Origin: Sordariomycetes sp. S80-01Y
Taxonomy: Eukaryota; Ascomycota; Sordariomycetes
NCBI GenBank assembly: GCA_037042185.1
Contig: JAXQJY010000028.1
Coordinates: forward strand, 1,488,001-1,552,000
DNA length: 64,000 bases
Direction of reading: 5' to 3'
Shown: in pieces, positions 44,442 through 55,203 of the stretch
Layout: every line of letters starts with the position of its first letter
Numbering within the stretch: the stretch's first letter is position 1
Notes under the pieces: model-generated
What the model saw: the letters and a program-made list of their open reading frames with translations, nothing else
Told to the model about the DNA's origin: nothing
Database searches by the model: none
Made by a program: the position numbers and the translations under genes

Positions 44442-46002
44442 ATGATATCTTGACCGACAGTGCCAAGGGCCTATGTTGAACTTGTTTGACTAGAACTTTT
44501 CTTCAAGCGCTAAAAGTGAGCAAAACTTGAATTCGGTATCATACCTTATACCCTTGGATGTGATCAGTAAGGATGGATCTTCGAGATGCTAGTCGCAAAT
44601 GCAGTGATCGCCTCCTGAACAGTAGCCAACGTATATAACACCACAATGCAAGTCGAAAGGACAATCTCTCTGCCAATGCCTTCGAAGTAGTCACTACTTT
44701 AAAAATCAGCTCGGCATCTTTTTTTTCCAGTGGGCAGTCTCGAGGGCACCTGAACCTAAAAATAGAAAAGATTTCTTGACCGCCCGCAGAGCTTCCTTCG
44801 ACCAGACGGCTACAACCAAATCAGTCTCACTCCCGCCACCGAAGAACTTCTTCCCTTAGAAGTAGAACTGCGCTTCTTGGCCGTATCTACCGTGACAGAC
44901 TTATCATTTGCGGACTGAGTGCCGCCATTCTCAATCCCCTGATTGTTGCGGCGCAGCTTCGCTGTGGGGCCAGTCGTGGACTGACGTACGCCATGCATAG
45001 TTTATCCGCAGGATTTCAGGGTCCGAGAATCCTGATTCCCATCATAGAAATCGGTTCATTGCAACGTCTGGGAGCTTCCGAAACGATTTCTTGTGCTATT
45101 GCTAGTTGCCCGCTTAGGCATTCTGGGGGATGTCACGATGGAGCAACGAAGCCGAAGGCACCTCAAACAAGCGCGCGGGAAATGGCGGTTGATCCGCTTC
45201 GAGTTCGACGAAGACCAGGTCTTCGACAATGGCTTCGACAATTAGTATAAAGCATATCATATTTCTGGGATCGCTTTAATGAGTCGGCGAATTCTAAAAA
45301 TATTGTTCGCAGTTTCTGAATTATTTCACAACTGGCGCTTAGCCGTCATCGCAAACCCAGAGAGCTAATGGTCATAGCAGCAAGCGTCTCATGATAGTTA
45401 AGGTAGGGCTTGACAGTTCACAGCGCCATCCACAATGTTGGATTGTAGTCTCCACTGTTGCTCGGACTTTGATCGCCACTGTGACGTCGATTGGAGTTCT
45501 GGGGTTTTCCAATTATCAGTGAACGTACTGGGAGTTGGGAATCCTCGCCGGTTCAGCCCCGTAGGATCAACACCCCGGCGCAGGGCTGGGACCACATGGC
45601 TGCTCACACAACTGCCCTGACCAAAGCCGAGCAAAGTATGTACGTAGGGTCTGGGGTTTTCCCCTGAGAATCCTCAGCCAAGACTTGCCGACGCAGTGAA
45701 GATAGATAGACAAACTGTCGCCATGCCCGCTCATGACGTTGGAGGATCTCAGATGATATCACCCCCAAATTGAATGGGAGCCGAATGGCGATAACTGCTG
45801 CGGCGTAGAATTCTTGAGCAACATACGCTGCATTGTAGCGCGTTGTTCCTAGAGCAAGCTCCATGTATAAAACGAAGGCACTCTCGTTGACCAGACCAAA
45901 CTTTCTGTCTCATCATCTCAAACATCCGCTAGTCCCCATCATACGGACTCACTATTCTCTCGAACCTCAGAGCCGCACCCTTCCACCTCTACCACCGCGA
46001 AA
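44442..46002. other. Intergenic, no supported gene
   Basis: These 1.56 kb have scattered short frames on both strands. A minus-strand stretch near 45130-45250 has a few protein-like words but no start, splice partner or family. TA-rich sequence precedes the next gene (TATAAAAC at about 45866). Confidence 0.4.
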
Positions 46003-46766
46003 ATGAAGGCCTCTACTACCCTCGCTGCCCTCGCCATGGCGGCCGTCCACACCTCTGCCGCACCTGTTCTCGAAGCCAGGGCTGACGAACAAATCTGGGA
46101 AGCTGAGGACGGTGTTGGCAATGTTCAAATTAGCATTGGAGACGGGGATATCCGGTTTGGCCACCTAGTGCCCTCGTCCACGCTGGACAAGATCGATGAA
46201 CAATGCACCGAAACAGGCTGCAAGCCCAACGCGGACATCGGTGTGGACGCCCTCTTCGTTAACGACCGCTATGGCAGCGAAGCCACCATCACGATGCAGG
46301 TTGAGGGTTCCTTCAATGCCGGGGGGGACCGGGGTAGCAAAGCACAGCTCCTCGACCTCGCCAAGAAGGCCATGCAGGACGTTTACGATGCCGGCGTCGC
46401 GAAGCGAGAGCAAGGAGTCATCTACCAATCAGAGCATTGCCCAGCTTTCAACACTCTTTGTGAAAGTAAGTATTGAAACCAACCCGCGCAACATCCTAGA
46501 GCCTCGGCTAACGTTATGCTCTTACAGTGCGAAACGAGGCCAAGTACACCGACCAGTGGACGAGTACCAACCATATCTCCGTCCGCGTCGACAACGACGA
46601 CGAGGGCGGCCTGGCTGGATTCCTCAACATCGGATGGAGTCCCCCTACGGAGTCCGAGGCTGGCTTCTGTGGTGCTCTCACGGCTGCTGGTGTAGGACTC
46701 GGTCTTGCCAACGCTGTATCAGGCGCTGGCCTTGTTCTTGCGGGAGTCGCCTGTGCCGAGTTTTAA
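46003..46766 (+). CDS. Small secreted six-cysteine protein (effector-like)
   Basis: Exons 46003..46465 and 46528..46766 (62-nt GTAAGT...TTACAG intron) give 233 residues. The signal peptide is MKASTTLAALAMAAVHTSA, with probable cleavage before APVLEARA. The mature protein has six cysteines (in EQCTETGC, SEHCPAFNTLC, GFCG and VACAEF), enough for three disulfides. It is acidic, with a possible Kex2 site (AKR) around residue 140. The C-terminal 35 residues are small and hydrophobic (ALTAAGVGLGLANAVSGAGLVLAGVAC), which is unusual for a soluble effector and could be amphipathic or membrane-active. I do not recognise a family. Confidence 0.88.
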
Positions 46767-47502
46767 CTCACGAGCTGATGGCTTGATGGGAGGTTCAGGA
46801 GGATCAGGCATCTTCCTGGGTTGGCTATGATGTATTCCACGACTTTGTTTATTAGCGTTTGTGGCCTTGATGGCTTTGCAATCTGAGCAAAATCTTTTAC
46901 TTTTTGCAACATGTTTTGTCCCTACACAGTGCTCATACAGCACCCTTCCGCCATCACTGTATCCTCCCAGTGAGCCACTCGTCGCGTCATCCGAATTCAC
47001 GCCAACAAAAAAGGTCTTGACTGTATGCGATGCTGAAAAAGCACGTAAATTTTACATGATGCATCAACTGACACCTGCAGTTCGTCTGGGATCTGGCAAA
47101 TGCTGTTCCTCCTGGCATTGAATCTGCCTTTCATCTTATACCTGGGTAAACGTAGCAGCTCACGAGGACGCAAGACAACGTGCAAAACTCTGCGCTGAGA
47201 TCGTATGAACTTTATCAGTTCGAGCAATCAATCCCTAATCTATTGCTGAAATTGATTGCAGGTTTCTGGTGAGCCTTGCTGTGTGTCGAAGCCCCGCAAA
47301 TGACACCCGGTACGGCTGCCTAGGACTTGAAGCGGCCGTAAGACGATCTTCAGCTGATGAAATTCCAGTGACTCGCCATCGTATTCCTCACACTGACAAA
47401 AGCAGCTCATTGCCTTCAGACAAGTATCTGACGGATGCGCGTGACAGCTACAGCATCGAATACGACATCGGGACAGATAGGCTCGCATCCCAAACATCAG
47501 CA
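46767..47502. other. Intergenic between tandem genes
   Basis: The frame of the downstream gene is open from 47269, but the chosen start at 47503 begins the conserved fold. Nothing else is supported in these 736 bp. Confidence 0.45.
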
Positions 47503-48528
47503 ATGCCAGATTTCACGCCGCTCCAGTCGCGCACTCTAGGCGCTCTTCTAGGTGTCCACGCTGGCGACGCCCTCGGCGCGACTTTGGAGTTCCGACCCCA
47601 CGCGACCATTCGCTCTGAATACCCATCCGGGCTTCGCTCCATCGTCGGCGGCGGGATTCTCAAGTGGCGTCCTGGTCAAGCTACGGACGACACCGACATG
47701 ACCCGCGCCGTTCTTCTTGCTTATCGTGACCAGCGGAGAAGCTACAGTGGACAAATACCGGCCAAATCTTCGGGTTCAAAGGAAGAGCCAGATGTAGTGA
47801 AAAGAGCAGCTGAATACTTCGTTAAATGGTTTGATGGGGAGTGGCCGGGCCGTGCTCGAGGCTCCAAGCCTGTGGACATTGGGAATACAACGGCCAAAGG
47901 CATTCGGCTCTACAAAAGAACGCGGGATCCATCAAAAGCCGGGGCCGGTATAGGGAGTTCTGGAAACGGAAGTCTCATGCGCTGTATTCCAACAGCTCTG
48001 TTTCAGCCCTCCACTTCTCTTCTCGTGGAGGAGTCCATGCGCATCAGCGCCATCACTCACGATGATCCGCGTTGCACTGTCGCCTGCGCCGCCTACAACA
48101 CAATGGCTGCGCAGCTTGTTGCTGGTCATTCGGCTGTTGATGCCGTCACTGCAGGAGAAGCTCTTGCCCGGAAACTGGAGAAACCCGAAAGTGATGGTCC
48201 CGTAACAGCCGCAATACGCCGGGGAAAGGAGCTTTCCTTGACTGACATCGCGAGTCACGGTCCACCTGCAGATATGAAAAGGCAATTCGGTGGTTACGTT
48301 CTCGGAACGCTGGCGTTAGCTGTCGCTGCAATGCTGGATCCGCGAAGCTTCGAGGACGTCTTGGTAGACGTTGTGCGGGTTGGAAACGACACAGACACGA
48401 ATGGGGCTGTTGCAGGAGGGCTTCTTGGATCGAGGGAAGGTGTCGAGGCCATCCCAGCAGAGTGGCTAATCAAACTACAGTTTTCCCAGGAGTTCAGAGA
48501 GGTAGCTTTGGAGCTGCTGGGCACTTAA
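47503..48528 (+). CDS. ADP-ribosylglycohydrolase family protein
   Basis: An intronless gene of 341 residues. The all-helical ARH/DraG fold is marked by GVHAGDALGATLE at residues 16-28, the metal-binding ATDDTDMTRAVL about residue 65, GIGSSGNGSLMRCIP, ITHDDPRC, and the C-terminal VGNDTDTNGAVAGGLLG, which supplies the second set of magnesium ligands (D-T-D). The family removes ADP-ribose from proteins or hydrolyses related linkages; all catalytic Asp residues appear present, so it is likely active. An upstream start at 47269 would add 78 poorly ordered residues. The protein is probably cytosolic. Confidence 0.93.
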   Translation: MPDFTPLQSRTLGALLGVHAGDALGATLEFRPHATIRSEYPSGLRSIVGGGILKWRPGQATDDTDMTRAVLLAYRDQRRSYSGQIPAKSSGSKEEPDVVKRAAEYFVKWFDGEWPGRARGSKPVDIGNTTAKGIRLYKRTRDPSKAGAGIGSSGNGSLMRCIPTALFQPSTSLLVEESMRISAITHDDPRCTVACAAYNTMAAQLVAGHSAVDAVTAGEALARKLEKPESDGPVTAAIRRGKELSLTDIASHGPPADMKRQFGGYVLGTLALAVAAMLDPRSFEDVLVDVVRVGNDTDTNGAVAGGLLGSREGVEAIPAEWLIKLQFSQEFREVALELLGT

Positions 48529-49223
48529 TTCGCGGTTCGTCGTGGCTCTATGCTTCTTTGGATGCTTAGAGCCACACTTTAAATGACCAAGGGCGACTCT
48601 CGAACATTTACCTCACGTTTTGCATTCGAGCCATGATCCAATGAACTTGTATGATGCGACCATCGTACTTGGTCTAGTACATTCTAAGGAGGCTTTGAGT
48701 AACTTACTTCATTGGCCAGCTTCATATGTCTAGCGAAACCTACTACGCGCGTTGGACATCCTTTCGAGCTGCGACGCCGGCATACTACTTAAACGCAAGA
48801 CGTTTCCTCCCTTTCTCATCATCAACAATACTTTCCGGTAAACCATCAGGAGCCACAACAACCCGACCCAAAGCTTACCTTGTTTGTTTCAGCCGGTCAA
48901 CGGGGCTAACCATGGTCACCGCGAGGTCATCGTCTCCGCAGCACATGTAAGACAGTACGGGATGGTACGAGGCTGGTGCTAAACTTTTAGGAAGCCATTA
49001 TAGTCTGTAGAGCCCAGGTATTGAACTCGCTTCTCGCATTATCTACGGCCGTTCTACCCCTTTTCACCATGACTATGCCACTGACCTATCCTATACTGAT
49101 TGCTCTCCTTCCTACACGGCACTTCCTAGGGACCAAGAGTTTCGACTCAGGCCTTACAAGACGACATGTAACTTCTTTTTCTCAATGTCCGCTTTGAAGT
49201 GATGTGTTGTACTATTCATGCGC
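48529..49223. other. Intergenic between convergent genes
   Basis: This 695-bp region holds 3' flanks of the two neighbours. I tried to fold a tRNA around 49000-49070 and could not. Confidence 0.45.
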
Positions 49224-50027
49224 CTAATGTTCCATAATCACCGGCTTCCCACGCCCAGTCTCCTCTGCAAGCTCAGATTCCAGGGATTCGAGTTCTTTGC
49301 GGCCAGTTTCTTCTTCGTATCCTTCAGTATGTTCAAAATCCACCAGAAGAGTCAGCCCCTCAGGTCTGCGATCTACCACGAAGTTGTACCTGTTCACGTC
49401 ACCGTGAACCAAACCTAGGTCATGCAATCTGCGCACCAGTTCCTGGCAGCTCGCTAGATCGTCTATTCCAGCCGGGCTTCCTTCCGCCTTCTCCGTCAAG
49501 AACCCTATCACGCGTCCATTTTCGGTCAGGTGAGCCAGGAATCTAGGCGCGAACGGGCCTTCCTCGGGGAGTCGATTCTCAACCAAGATACGGTGTGCCC
49601 ATGTTTCGCGCTCGATTCTCGGAATGTGCCATGCGAAGCAGGCTATCTTGGCAATGGCCGGCTTTCCCTCGTGAACAACCTCGTGCACACCAGAATTGAA
49701 TACTGTCTTGCGCGCCAGAGACAAGACATCGATGCGTAGCGGATGCCATGTTTCTTGGACCTCTGCGAGCGGCTCTGATGCTATGGTCGTTTGCAAATCG
49801 CCATGTCCTTGGCTCCGCCTGATTTCCATGCTGGTCCAGTCGTAATCCGGGAATTCTGGTAGCTGAGGGATAAGGAGATAGGGCCTGCACATGGTGTCCT
49901 CGTCGAAGACGCTGGTGGGGATGGTTACATAGTGGACCCTGTTGCCGGCGCGGATGCGATAAGACCCCTTCTCGTCGTCAATTTCTTGATTCAACACCTC
50001 AATGCTATCACGATGGGTTGGCGTCAT
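49224..50027 (-). CDS. Small kinase-like protein
   Basis: A single exon of 267 residues. The C-lobe motifs of a small-molecule or Bud32/APH-type kinase are present: LVRRLHDLGLVHGDVNRYNFVVD (HGDxxxxN catalytic loop) and LTLLVDFEHTEG (DFE magnesium motif). The N-lobe is atypical: VVHEGKPAIAKIACF could hold the ATP-binding Lys. No glycine-rich loop is obvious. The protein ends in an acidic helix (GRKELESLESELAEETGRG). Relatives in fungal genomes are often misannotated as 'alpha-galactosidase A precursor'. Unlike the phosphotransferase-like locus at 17005-17922, its catalytic residues look intact. Confidence 0.85.
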   Translation of the reverse strand: MTPTHRDSIEVLNQEIDDEKGSYRIRAGNRVHYVTIPTSVFDEDTMCRPYLLIPQLPEFPDYDWTSMEIRRSQGHGDLQTTIASEPLAEVQETWHPLRIDVLSLARKTVFNSGVHEVVHEGKPAIAKIACFAWHIPRIERETWAHRILVENRLPEEGPFAPRFLAHLTENGRVIGFLTEKAEGSPAGIDDLASCQELVRRLHDLGLVHGDVNRYNFVVDRRPEGLTLLVDFEHTEGYEEETGRKELESLESELAEETGRGKPVIMEH

Positions 50028-50340
50028 GGTGATGAGCTGCGTTCAAATGACGAAGATCGCCAATTGCACTTGAGGTGCGACGCGGAAGCCGATGAGTGTT
50101 GGTCCGGAAGTTGGTCCCCACCTAGCTGGATCTGTTTTGAGCTTAGGATGAGAGCGGCTAATGCGGAGTAACCATGCACTCTAGGATTTGGGTTGTGGGG
50201 ATAGACTACATTGTCAACGGCGCCTTAGGGGTGTTTGGCCATAGGGACGAAGATCGAGTTCACGTCCGTGATGTCCTGTATCAGCGGGCCGAGACAAACG
50301 GACTCAGTTGGAACCGAGTCCCGATCAGTGAACCAATCTT

Positions 50341-50452
50341 ATGCATGTTGGTAAAAGTGATGATGGCAATGTTGCCTACAATGTTGGCTATGATGTTGGT
50401 TCCAATAATGGTTACAATGAGGGTGAAGGTGAGGGTGATGGTGTTGACCTCA
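50341..50452. repeat. Degenerate GATG/GTTG-rich simple repeat
   Basis: About 110 bp of imperfect ATGTTGG / ATGATGG / GGGTGA units (purine-T rich on the plus strand) fill most of the gap 50028-50449 between two minus-strand genes. On the minus strand it reads as Ile/Thr/Asn repeats without stop but has no start or signal. It looks like low-complexity slippage sequence near the 3' end of the F-box gene. The rest of the gap shows nothing. Confidence 0.7.
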
Positions 50453-52003
50453 CGCCCGACCACCACATTCGCTGAGGATTTGCCGCAGCGAGACAGGCCT
50501 CACGACTAGAGTTGAAAGTTCCAGCTGTCGGATAGCATCACCATGGCTTCGAATGTCATCTGGATCGATCGAAGAGATGTTCGTGACAACCGAGCCATGG
50601 CCGTGCCGGTGGGCAACCATATCCCAAGCTTGCGTGGTTGCAGTCCCTAGAGCAAGCTCTGACGTCCCACGTATCGTGATAGTGGCCGACTGTCCATCTC
50701 GAGCCCGCTGATATCGAAACAGCATTGCTACTCCCCGTCTGCCGTTCCATAGCTCCATCGTGCCTAGTCTCGGCATCTTGAGTGCCGCGGCAGCGGCGGC
50801 CCGAAGCAATTTGTTCACAGCTAGGGTGTCCACATCGTCTGTGAGGATCCCCGACGTCAGCGCCAGAGTATGGAGCTTCTCCCACGTCCATTTTTGTTGA
50901 AGCGCTTCGAAGAAGTACTCGGCATCGGCCATAAAGGAGGCAGACAACGTCGTGAGATGCAGGCTAGCCTGGGCAAGTTTCCGGCTTACGGCCAGGTTCG
51001 GCACCCGAATAGCTGGACTCTCGAAGTATTTTTCCGGATATGACTCGTTGAAGTTCTCGAATATTGTCAGCTTGCACAGTTTCGTCCACTGAAACGACTC
51101 GATCAACGTCTGGGTGCCTGAGCACGAGTAGATTAGTGGCTACATCGACTAGGCAGATTGCTCGGGGTCGGAGCACTTACGTTCATCGGTCTGTGTCTCT
51201 ATTTCGTTCCACTCTCTCCAGGGCTCGTAGCAAAGCTCCTTGACATTGGGAAATTTCGTGAGCATGTTGGCGAGCGCGACCGGCTTCCATCGCCGGCGGG
51301 TCTGCTGTCGAAGCAACACGACCCCAACGACTGGTACCAAGGGCAGGCTGCGCCACCACTGCATCTCTGGCTCCTCCTCTTCAAAAGGCCCTTCTCCCAT
51401 GATCTCGTCGAACGTCTGTTCGATGGCGGGCCAATCGGGAGCAACGACTTGATGCCCGGAAAACCAGCCATGAGCCGGGTCATCCAGTAGAACCGCCCCT
51501 TGTTCGCGTCCACTGGAAGAAGAGTACTCGCCAATACTGGTGTCTGGGCAGAAACTAAGGTATTTGAACCAGTGCTGGTTGTCGCTGGGTGAGTATACAC
51601 TAACATCGAGGACTAAATCACCATGAGGCTCCCAAGTGGACAGCGTCGTAAACAGGCTTTCAAACGCATCCGCAATGAGTTGGTTGTCCATGCCGTCCAA
51701 GCCCCAATGGTCCCGATCAGTGTTGGCACATTTTGTGCAATCGTACTGCGCCAGTTCCACACTAAACCAAATATAGCGAATCTGGCTTCTCTTTTGCCAC
51801 AGAATAGCTTGAGAGTTGGAGTCGGCAAGGCGCGGTACCGTCAGATTGATCTCGGCAAAGTTAAGCGGCTCGATGATTGATCTCCAGTCTCTAGAGACAG
51901 TTGCGAGCAGGCTGCATCTGCCGCCGAGAGTTGGGAGGAGACCAACAATGTCGTTTCGAATCTCGGCAGGTAGACGATGCCAGGGCGTTCTATCGTCAGA
52001 CAT
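50450..52003 (-). CDS. F-box protein with DUF6546-like C-terminus
   Basis: Exons complement(50450..51117, 51181..52003) with a 63-nt GTAAGT...CTCAG intron give 496 residues. The F-box is at residues 7-45 (WHRLPAEIRNDIVGLLP, then LLATVSRDWRSIIEPLNF). The middle contains VALANMLTKFPNVKELCYEPWREW and the second exon FQWTKLCKLTIFENFNE, an LRR-like layout. The end has LKMPRLGTMELW, ATITIRGTSELAL and LSTLVVRPVSLRQIL, features I associate with the fungal DUF6546 family. It probably recruits an unknown substrate to an SCF ligase. These genes form large, rapidly evolving families. Confidence 0.92.
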
Positions 52004-52439
52004 CTCCGATCAGGCTGCAGTAGGGAGAACGCGAATAATTGCGGCCGTTGTATTTGAAAGGGATGTGATCTGAGATATAGCTCAAAATTTTAAGACTGTG
52101 CTCTATGGCTCAAGTGAGGTCCTGGCTCGGCAGCTGGCTTGTTGGGAATCCCCTTTATACTTGATTTTGAGTCAACCCCCCAAGGCGCAACGCATGAAAG
52201 GCTGTGTTTTGGGTTTGGGTTCATGAATGAAACTAAAGCGTCGAGGTTTGGTACCCCTGGCTATTGAACTGTATTTAAACATTCCCAGTAAAGCCTCGAG
52301 CTATATTGAAATTAAGTGCAGCTAGGGAGCCGTGGTGCGTGCGCTCAGCGATAGACTACCTCGCCTTTTCAAGACCCGGGTTTCAGTAGCATAGTCAGGC
52401 CCTTCAATATAGAAGCCCTCAAATGTATTTCTCACAGTA
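52004..52439. other. Intergenic: F-box gene promoter
   Basis: This 436-bp region upstream of the F-box start has no feature beyond AT-rich stretches. Confidence 0.45.
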
Positions 52440-53100
52440 TTGAGCAGCTTACTTGTAAGGGTTTCGTCAACACCAGCCTCCTTCAAGCTAGAAGTGAGCG
52501 TCTTATCAGTCTACTTGAACGGCACAGTGGCGTTCCAAGCACAAGCTTCATTGAGTGCCACTGTTACTTCCTCGTTCATTTCTACTCATACAATCGGGGA
52601 CTTCTCTCCATCCTTCTTCGAAGTCAGGAAGAGCTCATGGTTGGTAACACCATTCGTGTCATACATGATGTGTGTTCGGACATGGTGTGTTGGTAAACTT
52701 CCCAGGATTCTCATCCTCAAGCTTTTGTTTGGTTTAGCCTCCATGAACTGACCAGGATCTTCATGAACTCAGCGTCCACACTGTAAGCGTCGAGCCATAC
52801 AACGATGCTCTCCGGATCACGACGTTGACCCCAGTTCTCGCCGTAATCATTCTTGTCCTTCAGCATGTACCGTGGTGCTTTATGGTATGCCTTTTGGGGA
52901 AATGCCAGCCTCTGGCGCAGGCTTGACCGCCCCTTTGACTGTATTGCCCAGTCATGTCGCCAACAGTGTCAAGCCCGCATCCGCCAGCCGCATTGACAGC
53001 CGGCAAGGGAGCGCATACAGAGGCACCCTTAAATAACAGCGTCTGGCCAATACATTCTTCCTCCCAAGTGGCCGTATTTGACGTCGAAACCCGAGGCATC
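52440..53100 (-). pseudogene. Decayed protein-coding gene, family unknown
   Basis: The minus strand shows protein-like sequence in more than one frame. Upstream, a 79-codon frame at 53099-52860 includes WEEECIGQTLLFKGASVC. It overlaps a second frame reading NDYGENWGQRRDPESIVVWLD and AYSVDAEFMKIL. A third frame resumes after about 52670 with YDTNGVTNHELFLTSKKDG, then VEMNEEVTVALNEACAWN, then KTLTSSLKEAGVDETL. That last frame is broken by TGA (52586-52588) and TAG (52511-52513), exactly 25 codons apart. Introns could explain one frame change but not both stops inside coherent peptide. I infer an inactivated gene; I cannot name the family. Confidence 0.5.
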
Positions 53101-53227
53101 GGCTCGTAATGTACAAAGCGCCCTAATCACACAGGCTGTCGCAACAACTGCATGATCCGTACCCTTCTTCTTCGCTCTTCAATAGGTCTGGCCCTGACAC
53201 ATACACTCGTTTTCGAAACAAGCCGGG

Positions 53228-53992
53228 CTACATAGTTCTTCCAATTCTCGGCTGGGGTTGGACATCTGCTATCTTGGGCCTGGTCAGTGAGGAGTCGTGG
53301 GTGCTCCCTTCCAATAGTTCCAGCCGATACAAGACTTGTCCCAGCATTTTTTGAATGTTGCGTAATTGGTGTAATGTACCACCGTTAACACCCCCATCGC
53401 CCCCTTCCTTGGGCTCCTTCTCTTTGATAGCGTCGTCTGGGAGGAGCTCTAAATTCGAAGCATCCGGGAGAATGCGGTCAATCATGGCTTCTGTCTCCCA
53501 CTTTGCGAAAGCCTCCCGTAGCTCTTCGTGGTATCGATTCAACTCGACGAAGTACCCGTCAATCTTCTCTTTCAGGTCGTAAACGAACCGTAGGCGTTCA
53601 ATCCAGGTAAATTTTGGGTCGTAGTCAGATGGCGGAACACCCAAGGTCGTTTCCAGTCGCCGCCATGTGCTGGACATTCTACTCAAGATTCCCTCAACCC
53701 AATTCCTGGTGCCAGAACCAGGCTTCATAACTTCCCTGGCGGGGCCATCTATGAGTTTGTGGAATCGAATGCTGAGGTGCTCCGTCTTCTGTTGGTTGAC
53801 GAACATCATGCGGCGGGCTTCTACCATGTCTTCGCGAGCTTGAGCGAATAGGCGGGAGGTGACGATGAGGGAGGCCAACAGAGCGACAGCAAAGGTTAAA
53901 ATGCCAGATATGTTGCCTACGTATGATAAGGGGCTGTCGTCGCCCGCCGGACAGGTGCAAGCCGGGCAGGCGGTATCATTTGGATTCGACAT
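53228..53992 (-). CDS. Hypothetical single-pass membrane protein
   Basis: A single exon of 254 residues starts at the ATG at 53992 (an in-frame ATG lies six codons upstream). A short Cys/Pro-rich head (TACPACTCPAGDDSPLSYVGN) precedes one membrane segment (ISGILTFAVALLASLIVTSRLF). A charged, helical cytosolic part follows: ARRMMFVNQQKTEHLSIRFH, then IERLRFVYDLKEKIDGYF and LRNIQKMLGQVLYRLELLE. I know similar fungal proteins (CPxCP head plus SYVGN and one TM) but not a function. The possible coiled coil suggests partner binding at a membrane. Confidence 0.82.
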   Translation of the reverse strand: MSNPNDTACPACTCPAGDDSPLSYVGNISGILTFAVALLASLIVTSRLFAQAREDMVEARRMMFVNQQKTEHLSIRFHKLIDGPAREVMKPGSGTRNWVEGILSRMSSTWRRLETTLGVPPSDYDPKFTWIERLRFVYDLKEKIDGYFVELNRYHEELREAFAKWETEAMIDRILPDASNLELLPDDAIKEKEPKEGGDGGVNGGTLHQLRNIQKMLGQVLYRLELLEGSTHDSSLTRPKIADVQPQPRIGRTM

Positions 53993-55034
53993 AGCCGTGG
54001 CGGACTGCAAGGAAATTGAGGCAAGTCCGCCAATATTTCTTAGACGCTACCGAAAGATCTTTCAGAATACCTAAGTTACGACTGCGTAGCTTTCACTCCC
54101 GGGGGGGGGATGTGTAATATAGGCACAGAGGGATGGTTCAATGTCAGCTGAACGAGCTGGCTGCACATTCAAGAACTTTGCTGATGAAGAATCTGCCTCG
54201 CAGCCTACGCTCGATAGCCTTTTCATAATTGTAACTATCGTTGCGTAGGCCGCCAGTCAGCTGCATGGAACCCGGCGGACCATTGCGGCCGAGCTGCATG
54301 CAAGCGCCTCATTCAACGCCGCGTCACTAGATCCGATTCCTCCCCTGCATCTAAAGCAGGAAGCCTGGGGCGATCTAATGCGCATCTTGTCAGACGTCCT
54401 AGCCGACCGATATATGTGCTTCCGGTATGTTGAACATATGAGTACGCGGTTGAGCCCGCAATTGTGGTCTCCAGTCACCATCGGGCAAATTAGATGCATC
54501 CCCTTTTGGGTTAAGCAACGGCACCAGAACAACGAGTCTAAAGTCGTCAGTCTCGTGAGCGAGCCAAACTGAATGAATCTCTTTCTTCCTTGAATGGGTT
54601 CTACATAAAGTAAAAGCCCATAACCACCAATAAATCTTCGATATATCTCCAGTTTTTCATCTCACATTGAAGCAGCATCAGCGTACCCTTACTACCACAG
54701 CCTTACTAACCAGTACGTTGATATTTCAGCCAAAGCCCTTAGAACATAAACATACCCTGAATTTACTCTGTCTTTTACTTTCCTCTAGCCTTTTGCAGGT
54801 TAGGTAAACTTAGTCTGCACGCTATCTCACGTTTCGTAGTCCCAAGCTTTCTTCACCCGGTCTCAACCTTGGTCCCGCCTCAGTAGCTTCCAGACTTACT
54901 CGATTGCTTAACCTTGATACAAAGATATCCGGGGATCCTTTTCGACATTGAAACAAAGCGTTTCGAGCGTTTTCCCAGTGCGGAGTCACTATAAAGCCAA
55001 CGCAAACTCATCCGAGCACCACCTGTGCACACTT

Positions 55035-55053
55035 ACACACACACACACACACA
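55035..55053. repeat. (AC)n microsatellite
   Basis: About nine uninterrupted AC dinucleotides lie inside the pyrimidine/AC-rich leader ahead of the F-box fragment. Confidence 0.85.
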
Positions 55054-55143
55054 TATACACCGAGCTCCTTAGAGACACCCTATTCACTACACATTTCCTC
55101 CGATTCAATCCTTCGAGTACTTCGCGTATTTAGCTTCCGCAAC

Positions 55144-55203
55144 ATGGATATTGCTTCGCACAGAATGCCCGCCGAGCTCATCATCATGGTCATCGAGGAA
55201 TGA
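55144..55203 (+). pseudogene. Truncated F-box gene start
   Basis: An ATG in good context (CAACATGGA) opens 19 codons reading MDIASHRMPAELIIMVIEE, the first helix of an F-box (compare LPxEL), then TGA at 55201-55203. It is preceded by a long pyrimidine-rich leader like that of an expressed gene. The sequence after the stop does not continue the domain in any frame. It is probably the remnant of a deleted F-box gene; an unrecognised intron at the stop is possible but no GT donor fits. Confidence 0.4.

Noticed and set aside
49000-49075. tRNA-like TTCAA box on the minus strand
   Set aside because: The acceptor and anticodon stems do not pair.
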